Shown: one piece after another, positions 46,401 through 61,422 of the stretch
How positions within the stretch are numbered: the stretch's first letter is position 1
Layout of the letters: each line of letters begins with the position of its first letter
NCBI GenBank assembly: GCA_029931535.1
Contig: JAQPZY010001200.1
Coordinates: 875,501 to 939,500, forward strand
Direction: 5' to 3'
From: Margaritifera margaritifera
Lineage: Eukaryota > Mollusca > Bivalvia > Unionida > Margaritiferidae
Length of the DNA stretch: 64,000 bases
The notes under the pieces: model-generated
What the model was told of the DNA's origin: nothing
Databases searched by the model: none
Seen by the model: the letters and a program-made list of their open reading frames with translations, nothing else
Program-made: the position numbers and the translations under genes

Positions 46401-48855
46401 GAAATGAAGATGAAAACGATCTTGGCTTATTCAAGATTGTACATATTTAGTTTACTTGACAAAACTTGCATTCGAAATATGTTTTCGATAATAATATGAT
46501 CTCTTTGACTCTTTGTGTATATCAGCCTGCTTGTCTGCATGTGTCAGTGTCTATCTGTCTTTATTAAACTTGAATCTCTATGTTTATACTTCATGTATAC
46601 CTAAATGACTTTCCGATATCTGTATTAAACGTTTCTAAGTATTTACATGTGTCCATTGGAAGGATTGCCTTGTCGAGAGGTGTAATTGATCACTAAAATA
46701 TAAAAAGATCTAATTACGCATATTTTACCAAATAAATAGCCTCAGTTTAGTACGAGTACCTTTATCTAAGTTAAATGCGGACATAATGAAGAATTAATAT
46801 TGATGTATGTATCAGAATCAGATGTGATTGTATTCAAAATTGCCATGTCTATTTGCAATGGTTGAAGCTGAGTGCACTTTATTTGTTAATCGTATCGCTA
46901 TACTCGATCTTGCCGACCATTTAGAGTACTGTCTGCACGTTTGAGGTTCGCGCATATCACGCGACCTTGTCAAATACTGCTTTAAAGAGAGTTTAAGTTG
47001 TTACAACTTTCTTTTGGATTTTGTACCATGCATATGCTTGAATATATACCTGCTTTTTGAGTGAAAAGGGGAAAATAGTAGATCAAACAGGATAATTCTA
47101 TAATAGGTAAGCTTCAAATCTATGATTTTCATTGTCAAAATGTTGCATATAGTATTTAAAAAATGGCTTTCAAATCATCTTTGTGTAAAAAAACAAAATC
47201 TTTTTTTAATTCCATATCTGTAAAAATGTCATAGGCTGCATCTTCTATGAATTTCCAATCATTTAAATTATTCAAGTTTATTCTTTCTATATTGTGTTTC
47301 CTTTTATATGTCAGCGAGTACCGACTGCTGCTGTAAACAATTAGAGACTGACTAAAGTTACTGAAAACCTATTGGTAATTTAAGGTGTATACAACTTATG
47401 TGAAATATGTGTTTTGCTACTGAAAAATTGTTTAGGAAGAAGCAAGCGGTGTACACATTCCACGTTTTAACCAATTATAAATGTCAGGGTTCACCTCTTA
47501 CATTGTAGGACTAATACATGTACCGGATAAGTAGCAATGATCAAAATCATAAATGTAAAATATAATTGGGCAAATAAGGTGTCAAAAGTAATATGTGTAT
47601 GTATCTGGTACTTTTCTAATGCTAACATACTTTCTAAAGATGAAGATTACACACATATGGAGCACAAACCCTTTGGCCCCCTGCCCATGCAAGACTTCAA
47701 CAGGTTTTGTCTTGGTTTGGTGACCTGCATTTTTATGAATACGATAAATGCAAAATGATCGGTAGATACAATGAAGATTACATTATTGCACCAGTCTGTA
47801 AATAAAAACGTCACTCCTCTTCAACAAAGGAGAAGTAACAGGCATAATAACTTACCATAATCCACAAAAAATGAAATACACATTTTTGATTGAATCGAAA
47901 CGACGCCATCTTTGCTGTACCTTCGCTGTACTTTACCCGGTAGTGGGCGCTAAAAAAGACGTATGTGCGATATTTGGACTCTTGAAAAGTGTATATCTTT
48001 AAAATATTTTATATGTCTGCATATTTATACGGAAGATACGCTAATTTAAAAACAAATATAAATGTATTTCTGAACGAGCAAGATTAGACAAAGATATAAA
48101 CATATTTTCACCGAAACTAACGCAAAAATTGGGCATTCAACATAATGTACTTTTTTACATTAGCTGGATATAGCCCCCTCATTTTTTAAAGTAACATTTT
48201 AAACATTTGGGACTTACTTTTGGGAAAAAGAGTTGATTATTGTTTTTCACGCAAGTGGGATTGTTTCTAAACAAAATATTTCCAACCGAAAAAGAAGAAA
48301 AGAAATCGACCGTGAAACATTAGGCCGCAATCCCTTTTTCGATCCAATACACGCTTCGACAGAATATCGGTTTCTTATACGCAAACTTTAAGTAACTGTT
48401 GGCGGGTCGGGGTGGGGTGTGTGTGTGTGTGTGTGGGGGGGGGGTGTCTAACGTGACCATAGTGACCATATTAAAGTTTCCAGCAACTGTTGTATACACT
48501 TAAAATCATTCAAATCCAGAATGCATATTAAAAATACTAAAATTAATCCATAAACAACTTTGTAATATCATATTTTGACTCAAAAAGATGGAGTTTGACG
48601 TTTCTTGCATAAAAAGCGACAGAAGTTAAGAAAAAGACAAAACGCCTGTATTTATACTAAATAGCAGAAAGTTATAAGTATATATTGATAGTATCGATAC
48701 AGGTATTTCGTTTTGTAGCTCTAATAGTCATAGACCAGAAGAGCTAATGGATTAGCCTGTTTTCCGACGTCCGTCTGTCTGTTTAGCACAAGTGTGTTAC
48801 CAATACTCCTCCTAAACTACTCGGAGGATAGAAATGAAATTTTACATACACATTC
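43490..48855. other. no gene recognised; homopolymers and short microsatellites
   Basis: Low-complexity tracts include A-rich DNA near 44038-44055, (CA)n at about 44362-44380, a C run at about 44403-44419, (AC)n near 46287-46300 and (GT)n with a G run at about 48417-48446. Open frames here lack motifs. Nothing matches the macrosatellite that starts at the right end. Confidence 0.5.
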
Positions 48856-48883
48856 ATACATACAGACAGACCGACAGACAGAA

Positions 48884-50062
48884 ATTCTGTTTTATTTCAA
48901 AGTTTGTATCGAATTCGTTGTATTTGAGGTACGGGTGGTGAAATATTGCATTTCGCACGGGGTGTATTATACAAATAAATAATATATCTTGACTATATAA
49001 TTTATAAATATGGCAGTAAAAACGGGTGAATTGGTATCCGACCATTTAATTTTCTGTGTGTGGGGAAAATGGGACTTTTCGACAAAAAGCTTCTGGTCAC
49101 CAAAGAGCTTGAAAAAATTAGAGTTGCTTTGATTTGAAGAAAAAAAAGAACTAGTTGCATACAATATATTAATTGCAAAAAGAAACAAAACATTATCTTG
49201 AGGTAAAAGAAGAAAAGATATCCCGATTCGAAGGAAAATCCTCTTTCCCTTCCAGCCTTACAAATATTCAATATATGTAATGTACCTATTAATTACCCTG
49301 AATAAAAATATTGGAAGTTTTCAGAAAGAAAAATGGTTTCTTTTCCGTGTCGACATTGGTGTGTGACCTCAGTATGCTATATGCAGACAGGAAGGGCCGG
49401 AATGGTGTTTTTTGTGTGTGTTTGTTTACACTGAAAGAAAAATCTTCAAAGTATCACAGATTGATAAAGATCAAAGATCGATTACTGAGGGTGGCAGTTC
49501 TACTGATTGAGTTTGAAATCTTTACAGATAATTCTTTTTGTTGTTGTTGATACACCAAGGTAAAAAGATTAAAATATTTGAGTCAATTTTGAAAAGTTGC
49601 ATGGATACAGTTATGAATATCTTATCCCAATCTTATGTACTGAAGAACAGCTGGAGTTGCCACACTTTGTGATTATATAGCATTGTGTAGAAGGGATTCA
49701 TGTCCTTCAGCAGATACACGGTTAGATCTTTTCCTTGTTTCATGACACCTTCAGTTCTTTTGTTTCTTTGTTACCGTGTTTTGTTTTAAAGTTAAAACTC
49801 TTACTTAGTATTTTAAACCCATCCAGAGCCCCACTAGGGTTTTCCCAATAACAGGGTTGGGTTTACTGGAGATCATTTACATTGGCTATACCAGTATGAT
49901 CAGACAAAGACGACACAGCCCTGTTATGGTAAGATGGCAACTTTTTTATTCTTTTGATGTTCTCGCTTATATCATATTCTGAATTTTGCCCGCACATGCC
50001 AGTTTAAACTATGCCTGTTATGTGTGTGTGCGTGCGTGCGTGTGTCTGTGTGTGTGTGTGTC

Positions 50063-50093
<31 letters not shown>

Positions 50094-50293
50094 TTTTATT
50101 TATATTTCACGGTTTGTTACGAATTCATATACTGGATGCACCGACAATGTGTAGGGGTCTAGATGCTGTCTATCCCATAGAATAAATTACATACTTAATA
50201 TATTTGAGTCATACATTTATAAGCGCGACAGTATGTGCATGACTATTGCTTTTGGTAAAATTTAATTTCTTACTTTCTATATGACGAGCGAGT

Positions 50294-50329
<36 letters not shown>

Positions 50330-50900
50330 GAGAGAGAGAAAGGTCCATACCTCTTGAGAAACCGAAATAATTTATCATTCCATGACAATTCTGCATGACT
50401 GTGATTCATTTGTGACTATATGCATCGGGTAAAATAAGACATTGATCTGCTCTCGGGTCCAAAATCACTGTCAAAAATCTGTTCATCATAATATGATAAG
50501 TCCTTAAATGCACTGAGATTTATGTCAAGTATCGACATATGTGATATGACATCAAGTTTATTACAATATCATGCGTTTGAGACTGATTCGATTCCTGGAT
50601 ATTAAAAAAATCGTCTGCTACTACTAGCTTAAGCACAGTGGAGTTCATACAAGAGTAAAGTTTCCAGGCTTTTTATTTTTTCTCAAAGCCATGAAGGTTA
50701 CTTATTTAAGATTTGTTGGTTTCTACTTTCAATTTCAAACAACCTTCATGTATTGTTTGCAAGGGGCGCCTAAAGGATGCAAGAAATGAGAAATTGTATG
50801 AGAAGAAGAGTAATTAATGTACACTAAAACGTGTTTTTGTCTTTTATAACAATAGTAAAAGCATAACGTCTGATACAGACAGACAGCCCGACAAACAGAA
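48884..50900 (+). repeat. macrosatellite unit 1 (short variant)
   Basis: First unit, at the array edge. It lacks a ~225-bp segment present in all others (equivalent to about 51275-51500 in unit 2), including one (GA)n tract: the text runs from CCAGCCTT straight to AATATATGTAATGTACC near 49255-49280. Confidence 0.9.
49849..49926 (+). other. conserved 78-nt nested inverted repeat in each macrosatellite unit (unit 1 shown)
   Basis: Outer arms TAACAGGG (49849-49856) and CCCTGTTA (49919-49926) are perfect complements. Inner arms TACTGG (49864-49869) and CCAGTA (49891-49896) also pair. The same 78-nt span recurs at 52077, 54320, 56582, 58785, 60958 and 63148 with unchanged length. A donor-like TATGGTAAGA overlaps and follows the right arm. 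Function is unknown; it could be an RNA hairpin, a protein site or a relic of a mobile-element end. Confidence 0.75.
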
Positions 50901-51313
50901 ATTCTGTTTTATTTCAAAGTTTGTATCGAATTCATGTATTTGAGGTACGGGTGGTGAAATATTGCATTTCGCACGGGGTGTATTATACAAATAAATAATA
51001 TATCTTGACTATATAATTTATAAATATGGCAGTAAAAACGGGTGAATTGCTATCCGACCATTTAATTTTCTGTGTGTGGGGAAAATGAGACTTTTCGACA
51101 AAAAGCTTCTGGTCACCAAATAGCTTGAAAAAATTAGTGTTGCTTTGATTTGTAGAAAACAAAGAACTAATTGTATCCATTATATTAATTGCAAAAAGAA
51201 ACAAAAAATTATCTTGAGGTAAAAGAATAAAAGATATCCAGATTTGAAGGAAAATCCTCTTCCCCTTCAAGCCTTCCGAAAATTAAATCGTAGGTTCCTT
51301 AGCTCCTTTTTAT

Positions 51314-51369
<56 letters not shown>

Positions 51370-52263
51370 TATGCCTCCTGAAAAGCTGCATATCTTTGTG
51401 TTTAATTAAGACATTCAATACAGTTACCTTCATTTTGACAATATAGACTGTTTGAAATGATTAAATTGTAAGGACTAATTCCACCGTGAAAATTTTAAAT
51501 ATATGTAATGTACCTATTAATTACCCTGAATAGAAAAATTGGAAGTTTTCAGAAAGAAAAATGGTTTCTTTTCCGTGTCGACATTGGTGTGTGACCTCAG
51601 TATGTTATATGCACACAGGAAGGGCCGGAATGGTGTTTTTTGTGTGTTTTTGTTTAGACTGAAAGAAAAATCTTCAAAGTATCACAGATTGATAAAGATC
51701 AAAGATCGATTACTGAGGGTGGCAGTTCTACTGATTGAGTTTGAAATCTTTACAGATAATTCTTTTTGTTGTTGTTGATACACCAAGGTAAAAAGATTAA
51801 AATATTTGAGTCAATTTTGAAAAGTTGCATGGATACAGTTATGAATATCTTATCCCAATCTTATGTACTGAAGAACAGCTGGAGTTGCCACACTTTGTAA
51901 TTATATAGCATTGTGTAGAAGGGATTCATGTCCTTCAGCAGATACACGGTTAGATCTTTTCCTTGTTTCATGACACCTTCAGTTCTTTTGTTTCTTTCTT
52001 ACCGTGTTTTGTTTTAAAGTTAAAACTCTTACTTAGTATTTTAAACCCATCCAGAGCCCCACTAGGGTTTTCCCAATAACAGGGTTGGGTTTACTGGAGA
52101 TCATTTACATTGGCTATACCAGTATGATCAGACAAAGACGACACAGCCCTGTTATGGTAAGATGGTAATTTTTTTATTCTTTTGATGTTCTCGCTTATAT
52201 CATATTCTGACTTTTGCCCGCACATGCCAGTTTAAACTATGCCTGTTACGTGTGTGTGCGTGC

Positions 52264-52322
<59 letters not shown>

Positions 52323-52528
52323 TGATATTTTATTTATATTTCACGGTTTGTTACGAATTCATATACTGGATGCACCGACAATGTGTAGGGGTCTAGATGC
52401 TGTATATCCCATAGAATAAATTACACACTTAATATATTTGAATCATAGATTTATAAGCGCGACAGAATGTGCATGACTATTGCTTTTGGTAAAATTTTAT
52501 TTCGTACTTTCTATATGTCGAGCGAGTG

Positions 52529-52575
<47 letters not shown>

Positions 52576-53133
52576 TCCATACCTCTTGAGAAACCGAAAT
52601 AATTTATCATTCCATGACAATTCTGCATGACTGTGATTCATTTGTGACTATATGCATCGGGTAAAATAAGACATTGATCTGCTCTCGGGTCCAAAATCAC
52701 CGTCAAAAATCTGTTCATCATAATATGATAAGTCCTTAAATGCACTGAGATTTATGTCAAGTATCGACATATGTGATATGACATCAAGTTTATTACAATA
52801 TGATGCGTTTGAGACTGATTTGATTCCTGGATATATAAAAAAATCGTCTGGTACTACTAGCTTAAGCACAGTGGAGTTCATAGAAGAGTAAAGTTTCCAG
52901 GCTTTTTACTTTTGCTCAAAGGGACGAAGGTTACTTATTTAAGATTTGTTGGTTTCTACTTTCAATTTCAAACAACCTTCATGTATTGTTTGCAAGGGGC
53001 GCCTAAAGGATGCAAGAAATGAGAAATTGTATGAGAAGAAGAGTAATTAATGTACACTAAAACGTGTTTTTGTCTTTTATAACAATAGTAAAAGCATAAC
53101 GTCTGATACAGACAGACAGACCGACAGACAGAA
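50901..53133 (+). repeat. macrosatellite unit 2
   Basis: Full unit. Its start is preceded by CAGACAGCCCGACAAACAGA. (GA)n at about 51320-51366; (TG)n(AG)n at about 52246-52322; second (GA)n at about 52531-52571. Confidence 0.9.
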
Positions 53134-53546
53134 ATTCTGTTTTATTTCAAAGTTTGTATCGAATTCATGTATTTGAGGTACGGGTGGTGAAATATTGCAT
53201 TTCGCACGGGGTGTATTATACGAATAAATAATATATCTTGACTATATAATTTATAAATATGGCAGTAAAAACGGGTGAATTGCTATCCGGCCATTTAATT
53301 TTCTGTGTGTGGGGAAAATGGGACTTCTCGACAAAAAGCTTCTGGTCACCAAATAGCTTGAAAAAGTTAGTGTTGCTTTGATTTGTAGAAAAAAAAGAAC
53401 TAGTTGTATCCATTATAATAATTGCAAAAAGAAACAAAACATTATCTTGAGGTAAAAGAATAAAAGATATCCAGATTTGAAGGAAAATCCTCCTCCCCTT
53501 CCAGCCTTTCGAAAATTAAAGCGTAGGTTGCTTAGCTCCTTTTTAT

Positions 53547-53612
<66 letters not shown>

Positions 53613-54747
53613 TATGCCTCCTGAAAAGCTGCATATCTTTGTGTTTAATTAAGACATTCAATACAGTTACCTTCATTTTGACACTATAGACTGGGTGAAA
53701 TGATTAAATTGTTTGGACTAATTCCACCGTGAAAATTTTAAATATATGTAATGTACCTATTAATTACCCTGAATAGAAAAATTGGAAGTTTTCAGAAAGA
53801 AAAATGGTTTCTTTTCCGTGTCGACATTGGTGTGTGACCTCAGTATGTTATATGCACACAGGAAGGGCCGGAATGGTGTTTTTTGTGTGTGTTTGTTTAG
53901 ACTGAAAGAAAAATCTTCAAAGTATCACAGATTGATAAAGATCAAAGATCGATTACTGAGGGTGGCAGTTCTACTGATTGAGTTTGAAATCTTTACAGAT
54001 AATTCTTTTTGTTGTTGTTGATACACCAAGGTAAAAAGATTAAAATATTTGAGTCAATTTTGAAAAGTTGCATGGATACAGTTATGAATATCTTATCCCA
54101 ATCTTATGTACTGAAGAACAGCTGGAGTTGCCACACTTTGTGATTATATAGCATTGTGTAGAAGGGATTCATGTCCTTCAGCAGATACACGGTTAGATCT
54201 TTTCCTTGTTTCATGACACCTTCAGTTGTTTTGTTTCTTTCTTACCGTGTTTTGTTTTAAAGTTAAAACTCTTACTTAGTATTTTGAGCCCATCCAGAGC
54301 CCCACTAGTGTTTTCCCAATAACAGGGTTGGGTTTACTGGAGATCATTTACATTGGCTATACCAGTATGATCAGACAAAGACGACACAGCCCTGTTATGG
54401 TAAGATGGCAACTTTTTTATTCTTTTGATGTTCTCGCTTATATCATATTCTGAATTTTGCCCGCACATGCCAGTTTAAACTATGCCTGTTATGTGTGTGT
54501 GCGTGCGTGCGTGCGTGTGTGTGTGTGTGTGTGAGAGAGAGAGTGATATTTTATTTATATTTCACGGTTTGTTACGAATTCATATACTGGATGCACCGAC
54601 AATGTGTAGGGGTCTAGATGCAGTATATCCCATAGAATAAATTACATACTTAATATATTTGAATCATACATTTATAAGCGGGACAGAATGTGCATGACTA
54701 TTGCTTTTGGTAAAATTTAATTTCTTACTTTCTATATGACGAGCGAG

Positions 54748-54811
<64 letters not shown>

Positions 54812-54812
54812 T

Positions 54813-54867
<55 letters not shown>

Positions 54868-55429
54868 AAAGGTCCATACCTCTTAAGAAACCAAAATAAT
54901 TTATCATTCCATGACAATTCTGCATGACTGTGATTCATTTGTGACTATATGCATCGGGTAAAATAAGACATTGATCTGCTCTCGGGTCCAAAATCACCGT
55001 CAAAAATCTGTTTCATCATAAAATGATAATTCCTTAAATGCACTGAGATTTATGTCAAGTATCGACATATGTGATATGACATCAAGTTTATTACAATATC
55101 ATGCGTTTGAGACTGATTCGATTCCTGGATATTAAAAAATCGGCTGCTACTACTAGCTTAAGCACAGTGGAGTTCATACAAGAGTAAAGTTTCCAGGCTT
55201 TTTATTTTTGCTCAAAGCCATGAAGGTTACTTATTTAAGATTTGTTGGTTTTTACTTTCAATTTCAAACAACCTTCATGTATTGTTTGCAAGGGGCGCCT
55301 AAAGGATGCAAGAAATGAGAAATTGTATGAGAAGAAGAGTAATTAATGCACACTAAAACGTGTTTTTGTCTTTTATAACAATAGTAAAAGCATAACGTCT
55401 GATACAGACAGACAGCCCGACAAACATAA
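53134..55429 (+). repeat. macrosatellite unit 3
   Basis: Longest unit, because of a long (GA)n tract with interruptions at about 54752-54865 and another at about 53552-53608. Confidence 0.9.
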
Positions 55430-56772
55430 ATTCTGTTTTATTTCAAAGTTTGTATCGAATTCATGTATTTGAGGTACGGGTGGTGAAATATTGCATTTCG
55501 CACGGGGTGTATTATACAAATAAATAATAAATCTTGACTATATAATTTATAAATATGGCAGTAAAAACGGGTGAATTGCTATCCGGCCATTTAATTTTCT
55601 GTGTGTGGGGGAAATGGGACTTTTCGACAAAAAGCTTCTGGTCACCAAATAGCTTGAAATAATTAGTGTTGCTTTGATTTGTAGAAAACAAAGAACTAGT
55701 TGTATCCATTATATTAACTGCAAAAAGAAACACAAAATTATCTTGAGGTAAAAGAATAAAAGATATCCAGATTTGAAGGAAAATCCTCTTCCCCATCCAG
55801 CCTTCCGAAAATTAAATCGTAGGTTCCTTAGCTCCTTTTTATTTCAGCGAGAGAGAGAGAGAGAGAGATTGTTATGCCTCCTGAAAAGCTGCATATCTTT
55901 GTGTTTAATTAAGACATTCAATACAGTTACCTTCATTTTGACACTATAGACTGGGTGAAATGATTAAATTGTTTGGACTAATTCCACCGTGAAAATTTTA
56001 AATATATGTAATGTACCTATTAATTACCCTGAATAGAAAAATTGGAAGTTTTCAGAAAGAAAAATGGTTCCTTTTCCGTGTCGACATTGGTGTGTGACCT
56101 CAGTATGTTATATGCACACAGGAAGGGCCGGAATGGTGTTTTTTGTGTGTGTTTGTTTAGACTGAAAGAAAAATCTTCAAAGTATCACAGATTGATAAAG
56201 ATCAAAGATCGATTACTGAGGGTGGCAGTTCTACTGATTGAGTTTGAAATCTTTACAGATAATTCTTTTTGTTGTTGTTGATACACCAAGGTAAAAAGAT
56301 TAAAATATTTGAGTCAATTTTGAAAAGTTGCATGGATACAGTTATGAATATCTTATCCCAATCTTATGTACTGAAGAACAGCTGGAGTTGCCACACTTTG
56401 TAATTATATAGCATTGTGTAGAAGGGATTCATGTCCTTCAGCAGAGATACACGATTAGATCTTTTCCTTGTTTCATGACACCTTCAGTTCTTTTGTTTCT
56501 TTCTTACCGTGTTTTGTTTTAAAGTTAAAACTCTTACTTAGTATTTTAATCCCATCCAGAGCCCCACTAGGTTTTTCCCAATAACAGGGTTGGGTTTACT
56601 GGAGATCATTTACATTGGCTATACCAGTATGATCAGACAAAGGCGACACAGCCCTGTTATGGTAAGATGGTAACTTTTTTATTCTTTTGATGTTCTCGCT
56701 TATATCATATTCTGACTTTTGCCCGCACAAGCCAGTTTAAACTATGCCTGTTATGTGTGTGTGCGTGCGTAC

Positions 56773-56810
<38 letters not shown>

Positions 56811-57593
56811 TATTTTATTTATATTTCACGGTTTGTTAGGAATTCATATAATGGATGCACCGACAATGTGTAGGGGTCTAGATGCTGTATATCCCATAGA
56901 ATAAATTACATACTTAATATATTTGAATCATAGATTTATAAGCGGGACAGAATGTGCATGACTATTGCTTTTGGTAAAATTTTATATCGTACTTTCTATA
57001 TGACGAGCGAGTGAGAGAGAGAGAGAGAGAAAGGTCCATACCTCTTGAGAAACCGAAATAATTTATCATTCCATGACAATTCTGCATGACTGTGATTCAT
57101 TTGTGACTATGTGCATCGGGTAAAATAAGACATTGATCTGCTCTCGGGTCCAAAATCACCGTCAAAAATCTGTTTCATCATAATATGATAAGTCCTTAAA
57201 TGCACCGAGATTTATGTCAAGTATCGACATATGTGATATGACATCACGTTTATTACAATATGATGTGTTTGAAACTGATTCGATTCCTGGATATAAAACA
57301 AAATCGTCTACTACTATTACCTTAAGCACAGTGGAGTTTATTCAAGAGTAAAGTTTCCAGGTTTTTTAGTTTTGCTTAAAGCCATGAAGGTTACTTATTT
57401 AAGATTTGTTGGTTTCTACTTTCAATTTCAAACAACCTTCATGTATTGTTTGCAAGGGGCGCCTAAAGGATGCAAGTAATGAGAAATTGTATGAGAAGAA
57501 GAGTAATTATTGTACACTAAAACGTGTTTTTGTCTTTTATAACAATAGTAAAAGCATAACGTCTGATACAGACAGACAGACCAACAGACAGAA
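55430..57593 (+). repeat. macrosatellite unit 4 (type B start, type A end)
   Basis: Preceded by the variant CAGCCCGACAAACATAAATT, which is shared with unit 6. The end of the unit carries TGCACCGAGATT and CATCACGTTTA, shared with the ends of units 6 and 7. Confidence 0.9.
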
Positions 57594-58006
57594 ATTCTGT
57601 TTTATTTCAAAGTTTGTATCGAATTCATGTATTTGAGGTACGGGTGGTGAAATATTGCATTTCGCACGGGGTGTATTATACAAATAAATAATATATCTTG
57701 ACTATATAATTTATAAATATGGCAGTAAAAACGGGTGAATTGCTATCCGACCATTTAATTTTCTGTGTATGAGGGAAATGGGACTTTTCGACAAAAAGCT
57801 TCTGGTCACCAAATAGCTTGAAATAATTAGTGTTGCTTTGATTTGTAGAAAACAAAGAACTAGTTGTATCCATTATATTAATTGCAAAAAGAAACAAAAA
57901 ATTATCTTGAGGTAAAAGAATAAAAGATATCCAGATTTGAAGGAAAATCCTCTTCCCCTTCCAGCCTTCCGAAAATTAAATCGTAGGTTCCTTAGCTCCT
58001 TTTCAT

Positions 58007-58074
<68 letters not shown>

Positions 58075-58975
58075 TATGCCTCCTGAAAAGCTGCATATCT
58101 TTGTGTTTAATTAAGACATTCAATACAGTTACCTTCATTTTGACACTATAGACTGGGTGAAATGATTAAATTGTTTGGACTAATGCCACCGTGAAAATTT
58201 TTAATATATGTAATGTGCCTATTAATTACCCTGAATAGAAAAATTGGAAGTTTTCAGTAAGAAAAATGGTTTCTTTTCCGTGTCGACATTGGTGTGTGAC
58301 CTCAGTATGTTATATACACACAGGAAGGGCCGGAATGGTGTTTTTTTGTGTGTGTTTGTTTACACTGAAAGAAAAATCTTCAAAGTATCACAGATTGATA
58401 AAGATCAAAGATCGATTACTGAGGGTGGCAGTTCTACTGATTGAGTTTGAAATCTTTACAGATAATTCTTTTTGTTGTTGTTGATACACCAAGGTAAAAA
58501 GATTAAAATATTTGAGTCAATTTTGAAAAGTTGCATGGATACAGTTATGAATATCTTATCCCAATCTTATGTACTGAAGAACAGCTGGAGTTGCCACACT
58601 TTGTGATTATATAGCATTGTGTAGAAGGGATTCATGTCCTTCAGCAGAGATACACGATTAGATCTTTTCCTTGTTTCATGACACCTTCAGTTGTTTTGTT
58701 TCTTTCTTACCGTGTTTTGTTTTAAAGTTAAAACTCTTACTTAGTATTTTAATCCCATCCAGAGCCCCACTAGGTTTCTCCCAATAACAGGGTTGGCTTT
58801 ACTGCAGATCATTTACATTGGCTATACCAGTATGATCAGACAAAGACGACACAGCCCTGTTATGGTAAGATGGTAACTTTTTTATTCTTTTGATGTTTTC
58901 GCTTATATCATATTCTGACTTTTGCCCGCACATGCCAGTTTAAACTATGCCTGTTATGTGTGTGTGCGTGCGTAC

Positions 58976-59011
<36 letters not shown>

Positions 59012-59800
59012 TATTTTATTTATATTTCACGGTTTGTTAGGAATTCATATAATGGATGCACCGACAATGTGTAGGGGTCTAGATGCTGTATATCCCATAG
59101 AATAAATTACATACTTAATATATTTGAATCATACATTTATAAGCGGGACAGAATGTGCATGACTATTGCTTTTGGTAAAATTTTATTTCGTACTTTCTAT
59201 ATGTCGAGCGGGTGAGCGAGAGAGAGAGAGAGAGAGAAAGGTCCATACCTCTTGAGAAACCGAAATAATTTATCATTCCATGACAATTCTGCATGACTGT
59301 GATTCATTTGTGACTATATGCATCGGGTAAAATAAGACATTGATCTGCTCTCGGGTCCAAAATCACCGTCAAAAATCTGTTTCATCATAAAATGATAATT
59401 CCTTAAATGCACTGAGATTTATGTCAAGTATCGACATATGTGATATGACATCAAGTTTATTACAATATCATGCGTTTGAGACTGATTCGATTCCTGGATA
59501 TAAAACAAAATCGTCTACTACTACTAGCTTAAGCACAGTGGAGTTCATACAAGAGTAAAGTTTCCAGGTTTTTTAGTTTTGCTCAAAGCCATGAAGGTTA
59601 CTTATTTAAGATTTGTTGGTTTCTACTTTCAATTTCAAACAACCTTCATGTATTGTTTGCAAGGGGCGCCTAAAGGATGCAAGAAATGAGAAATTGTATA
59701 AGAAGAAGAGTAATTAATGCACACTAAAACGCGTTTTTGTCTTTTATAACAATAGTAAAAGCATAACGTCTGATACAGACAGACAGCCCGACAAACATAA
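57594..59800 (+). repeat. macrosatellite unit 5
   Basis: Preceded by CAGACAGACCAACAGACAGA, as is unit 7. One arm base of the conserved hairpin is changed here (TACTGC instead of TACTGG near 58800). Confidence 0.9.
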
Positions 59801-61148
59801 ATTCTGTTTTATTTCAAAGTTTGTATCGAATTCATGTATTTGAGGTACGGGTGGTGAAATATTGCATTTCGCACGGGGTGTATTATACAAATAAATAATA
59901 TATCTTGACTATATAATTTATAAATATGGCAGTAAAAACGGGTGAATTGCTATCCGACCATTTAATTTTCTGTGTGTGGGGGAAATGAGACTTTTCGTCA
60001 AAAAGCTTCTGGTCACCAAATAGCTTGAAATAATTAGTGTTGCTTTGATTTGTAGAAAACAAAGAACTAGTTGTATCCATTATATTAACTGCAAAAGAAA
60101 CACAAAATTATCTTGAGGTAAAAGAATAAAAGATATCCAGATTTGAAGGAAAACCCTCTTCCCCTTCCAGCCTTCCGAAAATTAAATCGTAGGTTCCTTA
60201 GCTCCTTTTTATTTCAGCAAGAGAGAGAGAGAGAGAGAGAGATTGTTATGCCTCCTGAAAAGCTGCATATCTTTGTGTTTAATTAAGACATTCAATACAG
60301 TTACCTTCATTTTGACACTATAGACTGGGTGAAATGATTAAATTGTTTGGACTAATGCCACCGTGAAAATTTTAAATATATGTAATGTACCACGTAATTA
60401 CCCTGAATAGAAATATTGGAAGTTTTCAGAAAGAAAAATGGTTTCTTTTCCGTGTCGACATTGGTGTGTGACCTCAGTATGTTATATGCACACAGGAAGG
60501 GCCGGAATGGTGTTTTTTTTGTGTGTGTTTGTTTAGACTGAAAGAAAAATCTTCAAAGTATCACAGATTGATAAAGATCAAAGATCGATTACTGAGGGTG
60601 GCAGTTCTACTGATTGAGTTTGAAATCTTTACAGATAATTCTTTTTGTTGTTGTTGATACACCAAGGTAAAAAGATTAAAATATTTGAGTCAATTTTGAA
60701 AAGTTGCATGGATACAGTTATGAATATCTTATCCCAATCTTATGTACTGAAGAACAGCTGGAGTTGCCACACTTTGTGATTATATAGCATTGTGTAGAAG
60801 GGATTCATGTCCTTCAGCAGAGATACACGATTAGATCTTTTCCTTGTTTCATGACACCTTCAGTTCTTTTGTTTCTTTCTTACCGTGTTTTGTTTTAAAG
60901 TTAAAACTCTTACTTAGTATTTTAATCCCATCCAGAGCCCCACTAGGTTTTTCCCAATAACAGGGTTGGGTTTACTGGAGATCATTTACATTGGCTATAC
61001 CAGTATGATCAGACAAAGACGACACAGCCCTGTTATGGTAAGATGTTAACTTTTCTATTCTTTTGATGTTCTCGCTTATATCATATTCTGACTCTTGCCC
61101 GCACAAGCCAGTTTAAACTATGCCTGTTATGTGTGTGTGCGTGCGTAC

Positions 61149-61188
<40 letters not shown>

Positions 61189-61386
61189 TATTTTATTTAT
61201 ATTTCACGGTTTGTTAGGAATTCATATAATGGATGCACCGACAATGTGTAGGGGTCTAGATGCTGTATATCCCATAGAATAAATTACATACTTAATATAT
61301 TTGAATCATAGATTTATAAGCGGGACAGAATGTGCATGACTATTGCTTTTGGTAAAATTTTATATCGTACTTTCTATATGACGAGC

Positions 61387-61422
<36 letters not shown>

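Noticed and set aside
50209..54938. Serine/leucine and Arg/Glu repeat proteins
   Set aside because: They are direct translations of (GA)n and (CT)n microsatellites.
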